64,000 nt of DNA from Phorcus lineatus. Taxonomy: Eukaryota > Mollusca > Gastropoda > Trochida > Trochidae. The stretch's first letter is position 1. Each line of letters begins with the position of its first letter. The notes beneath the pieces are model-generated. The model was given only the letters and a program-made list of their open reading frames with translations, made no database searches and had not been told where the DNA came from. Position numbers and translations under genes: made by a program. Positions 1 to 12,600 of the stretch are shown here, one piece after another. Where the stretch lies: positions 36,750,839 through 36,814,838 of the forward strand of contig OV121091.1 in assembly GCA_921293015.1 (NCBI GenBank). Reading direction: 5' to 3'.

Positions 1-140
1 GTACTGGTAATAAACTTGAAAAGCATTTAGTACCAAGGTACTGGTAAATAACTTGAAAAATAATACCAGGGTAGTGGTAATAAACTTGATAACCATTTAC
101 TACCAGGGTACTGGTAATAAACTTGAAAACTAGAGAAGAC
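1..140. repeat. 37-bp tandem repeat at window edge
   Basis: About 3.6 imperfect copies of a roughly 37-bp unit beginning TACTGGTAATAAACTTGA and ending with a TACCAGG-like block. The unit start and end (GGTAC...GTACC) are partly self-complementary. The array runs off the left edge, so its full size is unknown. Confidence 0.85.
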
Positions 141-1550
141 AACGACTTCAAACTGTGCCAGGCTGTTGTGAGAGAAGGCAGGGGCGAGTTTAGTGACAGG
201 TGTTTGTTTCGTAGATGAGCCTGTCAGATACTGAGATAATCATCTGGAGTCAGATGGCAGCACATGTGACGAGACGTGACGAAATCGAATTCACGCACAC
301 TTTGAAAACAACAATTTATGAACAATATGACAACGGCGACAACTGGAACTCTGATTGCATTTCACGAATATGTGTTATAAAATGCATAAACTTATCTTGT
401 CGAGTATAGTTATTTACACTTGAGCTTTGGAAGTGAACTTGTCAGAGATGATGAATCTTTTAAATCAATATAAAGATATTGCACATGCGAAGTTTCATTA
501 AATGTCATCGATGGGAGCCTGGAAAGGAAGTGAACAACAATGAATTGATAAAGTCGATACCGCCAAAAAGGATTAGTAACTTAATGATATAACTTTTTAT
601 TAATAAGTGTTACTAGTTCAATTGCTGCCGTGGGTGTACATGCATTGCTTGAGGAGCTTGAGTCGGTCAGTATTACAAGGCCTGCGCCTGCGCACATAAC
701 ATACATGTGTACACAAAACATGGACATAACATACACATAACATACACACAATGACATTCACACACGTGACCTCAATAACAATAACTTACAAAAATACCAT
801 TTTCTTTCAAAGTCAGACTTACTAACACGTTTGACACGATAAAAGCAAACATAATTACAGAGACAGTGATGTCAATATTGTCCCGCAATATCCAGATTTT
901 GTCAAACTCAAACTTAGACACATATTTGGACTTCAAGGAAAGAAAACAAAAGGACGAGTTGACTTAAACATTGATGAATGTAACAGCTGCTCCATCGATA
1001 AAACTTAGCCCATTTAGATCACATTGGAAACGATTATGTAATCGATATCAATATATCTGTCATCCTTTCAACGTCGAATATTTAACCACGTTTTTCTCAA
1101 CAGGTAAACTTCTCAATTCCTCGCTTACTGGAGGATTAAATCCGATTTCCAAATATATGGATGCCCAACCGCACTTATTACTAAATTAATATTAGGAGTC
1201 TATTCTGAACTTCTACTTAACAGATTTCACCAAAACTAAACAATTTTGTTACATCTGCCTAACTTGGCTTTAGAAAGCGCTTTAAAACCTCGAATAACAT
1301 AGTTTTGGAAGTTAATAGTATAATGACATTTCGAAAACATAAACTCTACTGTGTCGTCATTTAAACCATAAAAGTTTTTGACACGCGAATCGCTGCAGGG
1401 TCAAAGACGCAAGTGTCCACTATAAATGGCCTATTAACTTATCTCGTGAAATTACGGCCTTTTGATTTATCAAGTGAGAATGACTCTCCAATTTGACTAC
1501 AACTGTTATCGTTCCTGCATGCAGCGATACTGACATCTCTTAATTTCATG
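141..1550. other. Gene-free stretch, nothing supported
   Basis: AT-rich DNA with stop codons in all frames. Only short chance open frames are seen (such as 64-72 codons) with no recognisable protein features. A low-complexity patch around 690-770 is built from variations on ACATAACATACAC. No RNA gene or element could be recognised. Confidence 0.5.
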
Positions 1551-1618
1551 CATCCTGTCTCAGGGTAAGACTCTGAAGAGTGGAGCGTCAGCTATACGTC
1601 TTACCCTGAGACATGATG
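1551..1618. repeat. Inverted repeat / hairpin, 16-bp perfect stem
   Basis: TGTCTCAGGGTAAGAC at 1556-1571 is followed after 26 nt by its exact reverse complement at 1598-1613. After one mismatch the pairing continues for 4 more base pairs outward (1551-1554 with 1615-1618). It could be a small foldback element or a structured RNA precursor. Nothing around it identifies which. Confidence 0.8.
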
Positions 1619-2398
1619 AATTTCATGGTGTATGGCGAATTTGGCAGAACGCCAATTTACTTAAAGGTCTACTGAATCAAAAGCACAGTGTCATTTAAAC
1701 TTATCAAAACAAACTGTGATCTTCGGATACCCATAAACCAGAAACAATGTTCTGAAACTGATACTGATAATCATAAAATATTATATTTTTACAGCAAAAC
1801 AACAAAATAAATTACCAAGCATTCCATACATTAAAAGCGACATTCTCAAATATGTAACATAGACAAATATTCTACATATACTCAATGTAGTTATTCAAAA
1901 TTTAAGAATTCTGGTTATAATGTCTCTATATGTTCTCGTCTTAAGCGATTATCCAACTAGACATAATTTTGAAAATATCCATATGTACATCAACAGATTA
2001 TGATTTCGATCCTTGAACAGTTCTGGTTTTATAATTCAAATATACTCTGTCCACTTTTTTGTCCATTACTATGTTGAAATGTCTTGTATCTTTATTGATA
2101 TGCATGTTTTAATTTGTATATACATGAAAAAAAGCATAAAGTTGTTGAAAAAAGGAAAGAAAAAAGATATACTGGAACATGTAATCGTTTTGGCACATAT
2201 TGAAACATTTAAATATCCCATGTGTTACATGAAGAAACAAAGAAAGCTCACATAATGCCAACTGATGATGGAAGTGTCATAGACTTACATAAGCTACCAT
2301 ATCGCACTAAACGAAAACCAGTAATACCGCATTATGCAACGGGTTATACCCCACTGTTCGACTATTAGCTCAGGCAATGCACACCCCAAGCAACGGAG
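1619..2398. other. Gene-free stretch, nothing supported
   Basis: AT-rich sequence with no convincing coding, RNA or repeat signal. An 80-codon open frame at 2013-2255 is lysine- and isoleucine-rich with no domain features and is most likely chance. Confidence 0.5.
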
Positions 2399-2874
2399 TT
2401 AAAGAGCCATTCCGTGATTTTCATAACATATTATTTACCTTAGATACGAACCTAAATGTCATATGTGGTGATATAAAATTAAAACATTTTAACTTTTCAT
2501 GTCCAAAAGACATGCATATGACAAATACTGGTTTTCCATGAAAATCTAAAAACAGCCTTATAAATGCACAGAGGTGTAGATATCACGTCCAATATACATG
2601 GATACTAGTTATATAACCTTTCAAACGCTATCAACTCCTAACTGCTCTCCTGGCTGTTTTAGATAAGTCACCAAAATTACGTTTGACTATTTGACGCGCG
2701 CCACTGTCCGTTGTTCGATCATAATTGCGACGTTCTACCTTCATATTTTCACTGTAAAAAAACCCAATAAGCTTTAAAATGTGTCTTTTGGTAACAGTTA
2801 ATACTTTGCGATCAAATGACACCATTGATTAAGTTTGGCATATATGGCTCCAACAACTCACGGAGATTTTGTAA
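2399..2874 (+). mobile_element. MITE copy 1 (TTAA-flanked, inverted termini)
   Basis: A non-autonomous element of about 470 bp, closely matching 8902-9371 over its full length. The left end reads TTAA then AGAGCCATTCCGTGA. The right end has the inverted form TCACGGAGA and then degenerates. It has no coding capacity. TTAA next to the termini fits a piggyBac-type TTAA target site, but TTAA could equally be part of the terminal repeat, so superfamily is not assigned. Orientation is arbitrary and set the same as copy 2. Confidence 0.8.
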
Positions 2875-2969
2875 ACCTAGCAAGTATTGCGCCGATTAAA
2901 CTTATCAAATGCTACAGTATTACATATTTAAACAACATTAATCACATGGACACATATGTGATAAGCATA

Positions 2970-3012
2970 GTCGGGTGTATATAAGCAGCCAATAGTGCAA
3001 GCTCAGTACTTC
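2970..3012 (+). promoter_or_regulatory. Possible core promoter (TATA plus initiator)
   Basis: TATATAAG at 2978-2985 is followed 27 nt later by TCAGTAC (3003-3009), a good match to an animal initiator. The spacing is canonical. The 80-odd open codons that follow (to 3252) have no in-frame ATG, so no gene is called. It may be a chance match or the promoter of an unrecognised transcript or element. Confidence 0.25.
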
Positions 3013-3639
3013 AACACTGTGCTTCCAAATATATACATCTTGACTCTCATCTGTGTCCAGGTTATCATTGGGAATATCCTCCAGAGGTTCAGTGAGCTCG
3101 ACCGTGTGACCGCTAGTTCCCCCAAATGCATTACATATAACTCCTCTCTCCCCACATCACTTCAACGTGATGAAAACATCGATAATTTGTCGAAACTAAA
3201 AGAAGACAAAAACAACAACTCGACGAAAGAAGCACAAACATCGAAATTATAGACGCGAGTTACTGTAGTGTGTATAAAAAATAGTTTATATACCTTGAGT
3301 TATTCGTTATCATTCGTCTATACCATGTACAGCCATGCACTTCTCCATCTCGGACGCACGTCTACGATACATGTAACGAATGGTAGTCTCGCGTATTACT
3401 AAACAACAGATAGACACGCCAGATGCTCGCGCCCATCAATCACATTAGGATTTAATAAAACGCGCTTCAGAATATATTTGGTATATACAAATTGATAGGT
3501 TTCACAAACACAATCAAACAGCAGCTGGGTGAATATTGTGGACGAGTGAGGTAAATTGCCCTGCTGTCCTAATCTTTTTGTTTCATACGATCCTACTTCC
3601 ATACGGTCAGGTTGTATTACTGTTGTCTTGCAGGCTTGT
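3013..3639. other. Gene-free stretch, nothing firm
   Basis: No recognisable gene. Sequence becomes pyrimidine-rich from about 3560 as it grades into the minisatellite to the right. The open frame ending at 3252 is rich in N, K and S and lacks an ATG. Confidence 0.4.
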
Positions 3640-5275
3640 TGTCATGCTGTCAGTCCTAGCTCCTTAATTTCCTGCTGTGCTGTCATACTGTCTTGCTTTT
3701 CTAGTGTTGTCTCTCAATCCTGCTGCCCTCCTTACCCGTGCTCTCTTACTTTCTCACTGTTCTCCTACATTCTTCCTTTCCTGCTCTCTTCATGCCCTAC
3801 TTACCTCCTGTATTCCTCTTTTCCTACTCTCCTGATTTCCTTCTGCCCCCATTTCTTACTGTCATGTTCTCCTAATTTGTCCTGTCCTCTTTCCCTACTC
3901 TCCTGCTGTCCTCTTTTCCTACTCTCCTGATCTCCTACTGCCCCCATTTCTTACTGTCCTGTTCTCCTAATTTGTCCTGTCCTCTTTCCCTACTCTAGTA
4001 CTGTCTCACTTCCTACTCTCCTGCTCTACTACTGTCCTCTTTTCCTGCTCTCCTGCTGTCCTCTTTTCCTACTTTCCTGTTCCCCTACTGTCCTCTTTTC
4101 CTGCTCTCCTGCTCTCCTGCTGTCCTTTTTTCCTACTGTCCTCTTTTCCTGCTCTCATCAGTGCTCCCCTACTGTCCTCTTTTCCTACTCCCCTACTGTC
4201 CTCTTTTCCTACTCTCCTGCTTTCCCACTGCCCCCATTTCCTACTGCCCTGTTCTCCTAATATGTCATGTCCTTTTTCCCTACTCTTGTACTGTCCTCTT
4301 TTCCTACTCTCCTGCTCTCCTACTGCCCCCATTTCCTACTGCCCTGTTCTCCTTATATGTCATGTCCTCTTTTCCTACTCTCCTGCTGTACTACTGTCCT
4401 CTTTTCCTACTCTCCTGCTGTCCTCTTTCCCTGCTATCCTTATTGCTCCCCTGCTGTCCCCTTTTCCTGCTCTCCTGCTTCCCTGCTGTCTTCTTTTCCT
4501 ACTATCCTGTTCCCCTGCTGTCCTCTTTTCCTACTCTCCTGTTCCCCTGCTGTCTTATTTTTTTACTCTCCTGTTCCACTGCTGTCCTCTTTTCCTGCTC
4601 TACCACTATCCTCTTTTCCTGCTCTACCACTGTCCTCCTTTCCTGCTCTCCTGCTCTACTACTGTCTTCTTTTCCTGCTCTGCTACTGTCCTCTTTTCCT
4701 GCTCTACCACTATCCTCTTTTCCTGTTCTTCTGCTCTACTACTGTCCTCTTTTCCTGCTCTACCACTGTCCTCTCTTCCTGTTCTTCTGCTCTACTACTG
4801 TCCTCTTTTCCTGCTCTACCACTGTCCTCTTTTCCTGCTCTACTACTGTCTTCTTTTCCTGCTCTACTACTGTCCTCTTTTCCTGCTCTACCACTATCCT
4901 CTTTTCCTGTTCTTCTGCTCTACTACTGTCTTCTTTTCCTGCTCTACTACTGTCCTCTTTTCCTGCTCTACCACTGTCCTCTCTTCCTGTTCTTCTGCTC
5001 TACTACTGTCCTCTTTTCCTGCTCTCCTGCTGTCCTCTTTTCCTGCTCTCCTGCTCTCCTGCTGTCCTCTTTTCCTGCTCTACTACTGTCCTCTTTTCCT
5101 GCTCTACCACTGTCCTCTTTTCCTGCTCTACCACTGTCCTCTTTCCCTGCTCTACAACTGTCCTCTTTTCCTGCTCTACCACTGTCCTCTTTCCCTGCTC
5201 TACCACTGTCCTCTTTTCCTGCTCTCCCGCTCTACTACTGTCCTCTTTTCCTGCTCTCCTCTCTTTCTACGAAAG
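3640..5275. repeat. Polypyrimidine minisatellite, 24-bp unit
   Basis: About 1.6 kb of almost pure C/T on the + strand with scattered G and A. From about 4020 it resolves into a 24-bp unit of the type CCTCTTTTCCTGCTCTACCA plus CTGT. Variants have CTCCTGCTGT in place of CTACCACTGT, and some longer units contain TTCCTGTTCTTCTG. The left part (3640-4020) is a more degenerate version. All three + frames stay open for over 340 codons because a C/T-rich repeat with period divisible by three contains no stop codons, so they are not treated as genes. Such strand-asymmetric tracts can form triplex (H-) DNA. Confidence 0.95.
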
Positions 5276-7864
5276 TCCTGCTTTCGTCTGAATTAAACTT
5301 AAATATATGATGTTTTTACTACGTTCGCATACTTCTGTTTTCGATTTACCTTATCTATTCAGCATATTCCTTTTTCTCAATATTTGCAATAAGCCCTAGC
5401 TTTTACGTTTAGCATACCCACTTTGAGTTTAGGATGTTCGCTCCTCAGTCACAGTTACAAAATTCAAATAACCTTAAATTTTCATGTTCTTATATAATAA
5501 ACCAAAATGAAGCGGTAATTTCTCAATTTTGATGATTTTTGACTAAATATTCATCAAAATAAAGAAACGTAGCATTTTCATTTTTAAATAATTTACAATT
5601 TTGCTGACTCAGCAATTTTAATTGTAACGATTATTTGAGCAAGTTCTGTTATCTGTTTTTCTTCGAAAGTAGATGTTGTTGAATGAATAAGATTTTTATG
5701 AATGCGTTCAGGTATATTTTAAGATAATGAGTGTGAGAAAGCATGTTTTTAGTCCAAAAATAGCTTGAATGTTGATAATTTAATTGAAATGTTTGAATAC
5801 ATGATGTGCCGTAGCGGCTAAAACCCCACAGTACCATACATATTTTTTACTTTTTTATGGAAGAAGATTATGTGAACTCTAACATGTTTTCATATCAAGA
5901 AAAGTTTAATACAGGAACTAATTAAAATTCTCCGAAAAGGTCATTATTTTCCCATTGACTCCCGTGTTAAAACTCTGACTGACAGATGGATCTTTGTTTT
6001 AAAATATCTCGAAAAAAACCACACTAACCCCTATTTTTTTCAAGCAAATACACTATACCTTTGAAAGAAACAAGTTAGAAAAAAGGTTTAATACTTTAAA
6101 TTTCAGGAACGGACATCCTTAAGAGAGTTTATATGTTCTACACTAGATGACAGTCAGGCAGTTTACTCAATGAATATGTAACCTGCAAAAGAACGAAAGT
6201 AGTGCCGTGACGTTTGTCAATGGACTGGATTTCATAGTCGCTTTACTGAAAACTAAAACAACGAACGTATTCATAAGACATAGTAAAACAAAGAGCATAG
6301 GCGATGCTTATTTCATGTGAGACACATTAAACAGTCTCGACTAATCTAGTCAAAGTAATGAAAACAAGTGTGTATCCATTGAACAGTGCAATATTGTTAC
6401 ACAATGTTTAACCTATAAACGATCACATTCTCATAACGCAAGTCTGTGGTCATCAACATGAATGATAAAGACTATATCCAGCACCTCCTGGAGTAAGCGA
6501 GCATCTGAAAGTACGGCTTCATTTGATACCAAATCCCGCTGTCACTACTGTCAGGTATGGCCATTGGTTGACTCTTCGGACCTGCAATCCAAATTTGAAC
6601 CGGTTTCGCACAATCTTAAGTCTAGAGGACTGCTGCTTACACATTTCATATCCCAGACTGAAAGCGCATCTCGCAGAATTAATGGTGGCGTGGTGTTGGT
6701 TCGTTCGTAACAATCTTTCGGTAACAAATGTTCGGTAACAAATATTACGTTAGTTCCTAATCATAAAAACATCTTTATCAAATCAAAAAACGGAAATTAT
6801 ATGGCCAAAAACTATTGAATATATACGAATTTGAATTGTGGAGTGCATAACCGTTTTTGATTTTTTGAATTATTCATAATACGTATTCCATATCAGTAGT
6901 GTTACCTTTCTCTCTAAACAGATAAACAAGTATACATTCAATTATACAATATCAATTAGGTCAGATCGGCAGTTCTGTAACGTTATATATTACAAAGACG
7001 TGAATAAACAAAGTAGAACTGACGGTTTAAATTAGTTTACTGAGTTTGCATTACATACTCTTTAATTGCTTTGCGATATAAGGGAGATAACTCAACCAAA
7101 ACATGAAACAAATAATGAAAGATTGGCTCATAAAACGTTATCCAATCGCTTTCTCTGCTTTATAATTGTATTTACCTTCTAATGTTTCAAGGACACAGGT
7201 AATTAAATTTCAATAACGTCTTGTTCCTTGAAAATAATTTCAAAATCTCGACTTAAATCTTGTATCGGTCCGATTTACCTCAAATTAAAAAAATAATGTC
7301 CTACCTACCTATTTACTTACCTAACAAGTCAACTGATATTTAATATGCTATTCGATTAATCAAGTGATATTTACTGTTGATTGGTAATTATTTTTTCATT
7401 ACCTCTTGATGATAGTTTTATTTTGCCCCCACCCTTGTGTGAAATATAAATCGGGGGTGGCATCCGTGTAAATAGCCCATAGAATCAGTACCAATTTGGG
7501 CGCTCTTCAATGTAGAGTTCTGGTAAGGGAGGCTGAGTTAGGAACACTTTCTTTTCTGCAATTGAAATGCATTGCCTGCACTGGAGTTTACGTTCCCTTT
7601 GATAGGTTGGGCCTATGGTTGTTTTAAACCTAACTATGCAATGTCTTGGTCGAATGATTTCAAGTGTGTCTTGAAAATATATCGAAAGAAGAGGAAATGT
7701 CTATCGAGCTTAATAAAGTATGTGGATTTAAAAAACATGGGATTCTTTGTTTATGTGTCTTTTCACTAACCGGAATCCATCACTTGTATCGTGAACATGG
7801 CATAAAGACAAATTACTATGACAAGTTCAATCAACCTGGCATAAGGACCATTCACTATGACATG
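5276..7864. other. Gene-free stretch, nothing supported
   Basis: About 2.6 kb of AT-rich sequence. Overlapping short open frames on both strands at 6460-6740 lack any recognisable domain. GGGAGATAACTC near 7083 is a short motif I have the impression is frequent in molluscan DNA, but no element boundary is visible. Confidence 0.45.
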
Positions 7865-8035
7865 TTAAAGAGCCACTCCGTGAGTTGTTGGAGTCATATA
7901 TGCCAAACTAAATCCATGGTGTCATTTGATCACAAACTATCGACTGTTACCAAAAGACACATTTTAAATCTTATTGTTTTTGTTACAGTGAAAATATGAA
8001 AGTAGAACGTCGCAATTATGATCGAAAACGGATGA
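7865..8035 (-). mobile_element. MITE copy 3, truncated, opposite orientation
   Basis: TTAA then AGAGCCACTCCGTGA begins a segment that is the reverse complement of the right-hand third of the 2399-2874 and 8902-9371 elements. Similarity is lost near 8035, so about 300 bp are missing. The intact terminus confirms the element boundary and the TTAA flank seen in the other copies. Confidence 0.75.
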
Positions 8036-8901
8036 CTATAACGTTAATCATGATAATGTCATATTGGGTACAAGTATTTAGATCATAAGAAATCTTACCA
8101 CTGAAAAGAAGGTGTTTACCATCCCAGTATGGACATACCATTTATACCCATATGTGTCTCCATTCACGTCACTCAAGGAGCTAGGCTCGATATGAAGAGT
8201 CGGCTACCTTGGATACGCCATGTCAACATAGTCTTAAAACAGCCATTCTTACACATAAAAAGGAAGTATATTAACTCACCGATCGGCATACAGTTTAAAA
8301 CCAATATATTTTAAGATTATTTATCTTGCAAATAGGTTAATTGGCAATGTATCGACCTTCATATTTGCACATGTGTCTGCTTTTAACACATACACTGAGT
8401 CAAATTAGAACTTCGCCATTTATAATATCAAAGAGATATATTATAAAAAGATATACTATAACTTTATACAGTAGTATGTTTTCTCGTATCACCAATAAGT
8501 GATGATTGGCAAAGTCGCTAAAACACATTTAATTCAATGGTTAATCTTGCATCGCACAACACTACTAAAACGTGTTTTCCCATAGTGAAGGTTACAGAAA
8601 TAATCTAGTCGTTACGACGATAAATACGAAACTTTTAAGACATAAAAATATATACTAAATTATAACAACATAAAACAACTGTGTATTCGTCGAGTCATGC
8701 TCTCACACAGTCTTACTGTAACTGACTAACTACCGATAGAAATGATTGTAGACAATGATGCAGTTGTTTGTAAGGCCAATCTAACTAATTTTTTGCCTAT
8801 TGATCGTGTTCATTGTTCTACCTTTATTGCAAAAATGGTTTATGAATTTTGTATGTCCTTGATAATGTTCAAGTGCGTGATTTCTACAATTAAATAATCA
8901 T
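8036..8901. other. Gene-free stretch, nothing supported
   Basis: AT-rich DNA between two copies of the same MITE family. No coding or RNA features were recognised. Confidence 0.5.
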
Positions 8902-9371
8902 TTAAAGAACCACTCCGTGATTTTCATAACATACTATGAAAATCACGAACATAAATTTCATATGTGGTGATATAAAATCAAAACATCTCAACTTTTCATG
9001 TTCAAAAGACATACATATGACAAATACTGGGTTTCCATTAAAATATAAAAACATCCATATAAATGCACAGAGATGTAGATATCACGTCCAATATACAAGG
9101 ATACTAGTTATATAACCTAACAAACACTATCAACTCGTAACTGCCCTCCTGGCTGTTTTAGATAAGTCTCCAAAGTTACGTTGACTATTTGACGCGCCAC
9201 TGTCCGATTTTCGATCATAATTGCGACGTTCTGCCTTCACATTGTCACTGTAAAAAACCAACAAGCTTTAATTTGTGTCTTTTTGGTAACAGTCGATACT
9301 TCGCGATCAAATGACACCATCGAATAAGTTTGGCATATATGACTCCAACAACTCACGGAGATGCTCTTTAA
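8902..9371 (+). mobile_element. MITE copy 2, complete, TTAA at both ends
   Basis: The best-preserved copy, 470 bp. The left end is TTAA + AGAACCACTCCGTGA. The right end is TCACGGAGATGCTCT + TTAA, giving imperfect terminal inverted repeats of about 15 bp bounded by TTAA on both sides. Near the left end a GATTTTCATA / TATGAAAATC palindrome adds a small hairpin. No transposase is encoded. Confidence 0.85.
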
Positions 9372-9442
9372 AATCAGAGGACGCACCCTACACAACCACA
9401 AATCCCCGGTGGTACGTGTGATTACCATTCACGTTACATCAG

Positions 9443-9608
9443 TCTCATTGAAATCAGCCCGAAACTAATCGCTCATATCTCGCTACGTTTTATAGCGAGG
9501 TACGAGCGATTAGTTTCGGGCTTATTTCGATGAGATTGTGAATCAAGATACGAAGATGCAAACCTCCGAATGTCGCTTCAGCGCTTTAATCCGCTTGGCT
9601 ACGGAGGT
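9443..9608 (-). mobile_element. tRNA-derived SINE with palindromic tail
   Basis: On the minus strand the sequence starts with a tRNA-like head. An A-box-like TAGCCAAGCGG lies at 9601-9591, and about 37 nt downstream is GGTTTGCATC at 9564-9555, in the place of a B box. The body then ends in a long hairpin of two 43-nt arms (9443-9485 and 9493-9535) that pair with 4 mismatches around a 7-nt loop. The head cannot fold as a full functional tRNA as far as I can see, so this is called a SINE rather than a tRNA gene. Confidence 0.6.
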
Positions 9609-12600
9609 ATGACAGAAGTAAAGAATTAATGTGTTTTCAAAACACTAGGTGTCGGGCACCTATCACCGAGTAATATGTATAACTAGAGGTTGTGCCTGAC
9701 CCTGAAACCATGGGTGCGAATTCATCAATGTACCAAAATACAGCCATCGAGAATGACTATTATAAAAAAAATAGTTAAATAGTAATGGAACACTTATTTC
9801 CATTTAGAGAAGACATATAGTCCGCCAGAAGGCTTGTTTGTGTTTTACTTAACAGTTGGTTATGATCGTCGCGGAAATGCACTATCCTATGCTCTATCCC
9901 TCGACTTAAGACTTTTAAGAGGAAATTCCTGGTTAAAGGTTACATATTATACGTATGTGCTTATGACTGAAGTTGTAACGAGTTCCTCAGTCTTGTTCGC
10001 TAAGATTTTACAGTTTGGCCAAGAAAAGCGCATTAAGTTAAGGTGAAAACATAATCACTACGAGTATTGGACATTTTATTTCGTGATGACGTCTCATTGT
10101 TGATCGTTCTATTGCAATTGGTTATGTTTCCTAATGGTTATTTTATGAAGATTATGAAGATCTTTCATCATCCAAGCATATGCAGTATAGTTTACGTAAG
10201 TACAGGTATATGTAGACAAGTGCATTCTACACGATAGATGTTTCTATTCTAGTATCATCAAGAGAACATCACATAACGTCGAATCAGGCCCACAAATTTT
10301 ATTTCATTTTTTAAACTTTATGTCAGAGAAAGTTTGTACCGCGCTATTCACGAGGCGCGTGAAGTGTTCGTAAAATCTCTTACACCAGCTGTATATGACC
10401 TCTTGTTTCTTATATTAGCGAAGGCTGTAAACGTTAGATACTTAGTTTTAAACAATATGGATTATCTGATCTTTTCAAGTTAATTTTTGTGAAGTACAAA
10501 CGTTTTATTACGTTGAAATGAACTAACCTTGTTTCCTAACTAATAAGGTACGGTAAATCGTGCTTACGTCCAAAGCACAGAGGTTACTTAGAGTTGATAA
10601 ACTGTTTTACATATATAGAATAACTATGCTTTTTCTCAAAAGTCACTGTGCATAATAAAGACATACGAACTTTTTAAAACACACCTTTCGACGATTTTTG
10701 TTTATATATGCCTTTTGATTCGTATGCGATTATGATCACCATAGCTAAACAGCTTGAGAAGGACCTCTATGGTTTTCACAACCTATTGTGTAGTTTTGTG
10801 CTTACATACTATTAGTGTTGATTCTATCCCTTGCTGCGTAATTAATTTTGTAATTATCAATCTCTGTACTGTATCACGTGGTGACGTAGATTTAGCGGAG
10901 AGGTATATAATGTTATAATTAAGGTGCATTCATCCACTAATAAAATAAGTTTCTAATATAAGTCACCCTTCTTCTATCTTCGATAAAGTATTTTCAAATT
11001 TTGTATTTACTGATTGAATTATTTTCAAATGTATATAGTGTAAATATACTGGTTGAGCACATATTCCCCACAATAGTACACATAAAACGCATTCACTGCT
11101 GAAATGACGCTGCGTCTACACGCAAGGTAACACGTGTAATATCTATGTCAGTGTTGAAACAAATGTCCAGCAGGTGTACCTGGTGTCCAGAAGAATGACT
11201 CTTGTAGGAAAGAACTCCCAATATCTCATACCTGGATTCTTGCTACATTTCCAACATGATCGACGGTCTCTACTTCGCTCCAAGACCTAATCTTGGACCC
11301 AACCTTTCCTCATGCACGACGGGAATGCCCCATAGGCTCATAATCAAGATAAATATCATAGAACACTCTTTTGATAAAATAAGAGACCAGTTGCAATAAT
11401 CGCACAGGTCAACACTTTCATGCCAGAGTAAATATGGGTGAGGTTTTCTTACATGCTATGCAGGACATGTGTCGGATTGCAGTTACACAGTACCCCGACC
11501 AAGAATAACACTTTCGTGTAAAATAACAGATGTAGTTTCTTTCTTCTTGTCCTGTGACTTCTCCTCATCTAGATTTAGAATCCATTTACCTAAGACGTAT
11601 GCAAGTGTACTTTATACGTTAGTAGAAAGACGATGGTCCCTAGATTCAGTGTATCATTTGTTTCCAATACGAGTACATATTCGACAGTTTTGTCAGATTT
11701 TTTAACCTAAGAAGTAAGCCGTTTTAACCTTACATGTTTGTAACTGATACGAATGTACCTAATGTATCTAAACACCAGACATTGAGAGCTTGGTTCAGTG
11801 GACTTTTGTACCGTAGGCAAATATGTAACCATGAAGTGTTGATCTAGATAAACCTTTTCAATCTGTGGGTGTCTTAAAATTGCCAGATTACCTCAGGTAG
11901 ATATGTTTATTGACATTTGCAGTTCATTGGTTGACAGATTAAGGTATTTTCTTCTCGGCTTCCGAGGTTTATGCAAGACACTGGAAATATTTTTTTATAA
12001 ATAACTGAAGATATTCTTAATTTCAGCGTCATTTACTTTTAGAAGCTGTTGTATTTCAAATCTCTTATCAAGCCTAGAAAATACATATGCGGTATCAGAT
12101 TTCAGAAGGACATGTCCCAACTTCAGAATCGGATGCTAAAAAGATCTAAAAGTAAATCTCGAATTGTGTATAGGAGAAAGGGCGAAGAGGATGGCTGTAC
12201 GCATGTCTTGTTGATATCTTCCATATCATCATTATCTTCGTAACAGGTACCTACTTACCTGCACACTCTCATTCATGCCTAAACATTCTGTGATATTTAC
12301 GACTTATTGAATCAAGATTTTTTATTTTCTCTTTTGGGAAAAGAATAAAAGATAAGAATTTCTGTATAACGACAAGCGTTGTTATCACAGACTTCATGGT
12401 CAGGGTACTATTGATTTCGTGGCACAATTTACGAAATAAACTTATATTCATTTTTGTTTGTATTTGAAATAAGAAAACGATGCGAAGAGATTTGAAGGTC
12501 CAATACATGTAATATTTTGGATAATGAACATGTTTGTAAAAGAGACGAAAATGCTTCTGACAATCATAAACTACATGAAATAGAGCACAAAATGTATTTT

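Noticed and set aside
4161..5310. Three overlapping forward frames of 344-376 codons made of Ser/Leu/Pro/Cys/Phe
   Set aside because: They are the three readings of one C/T-rich 24-bp minisatellite. Absence of stops follows from base composition.
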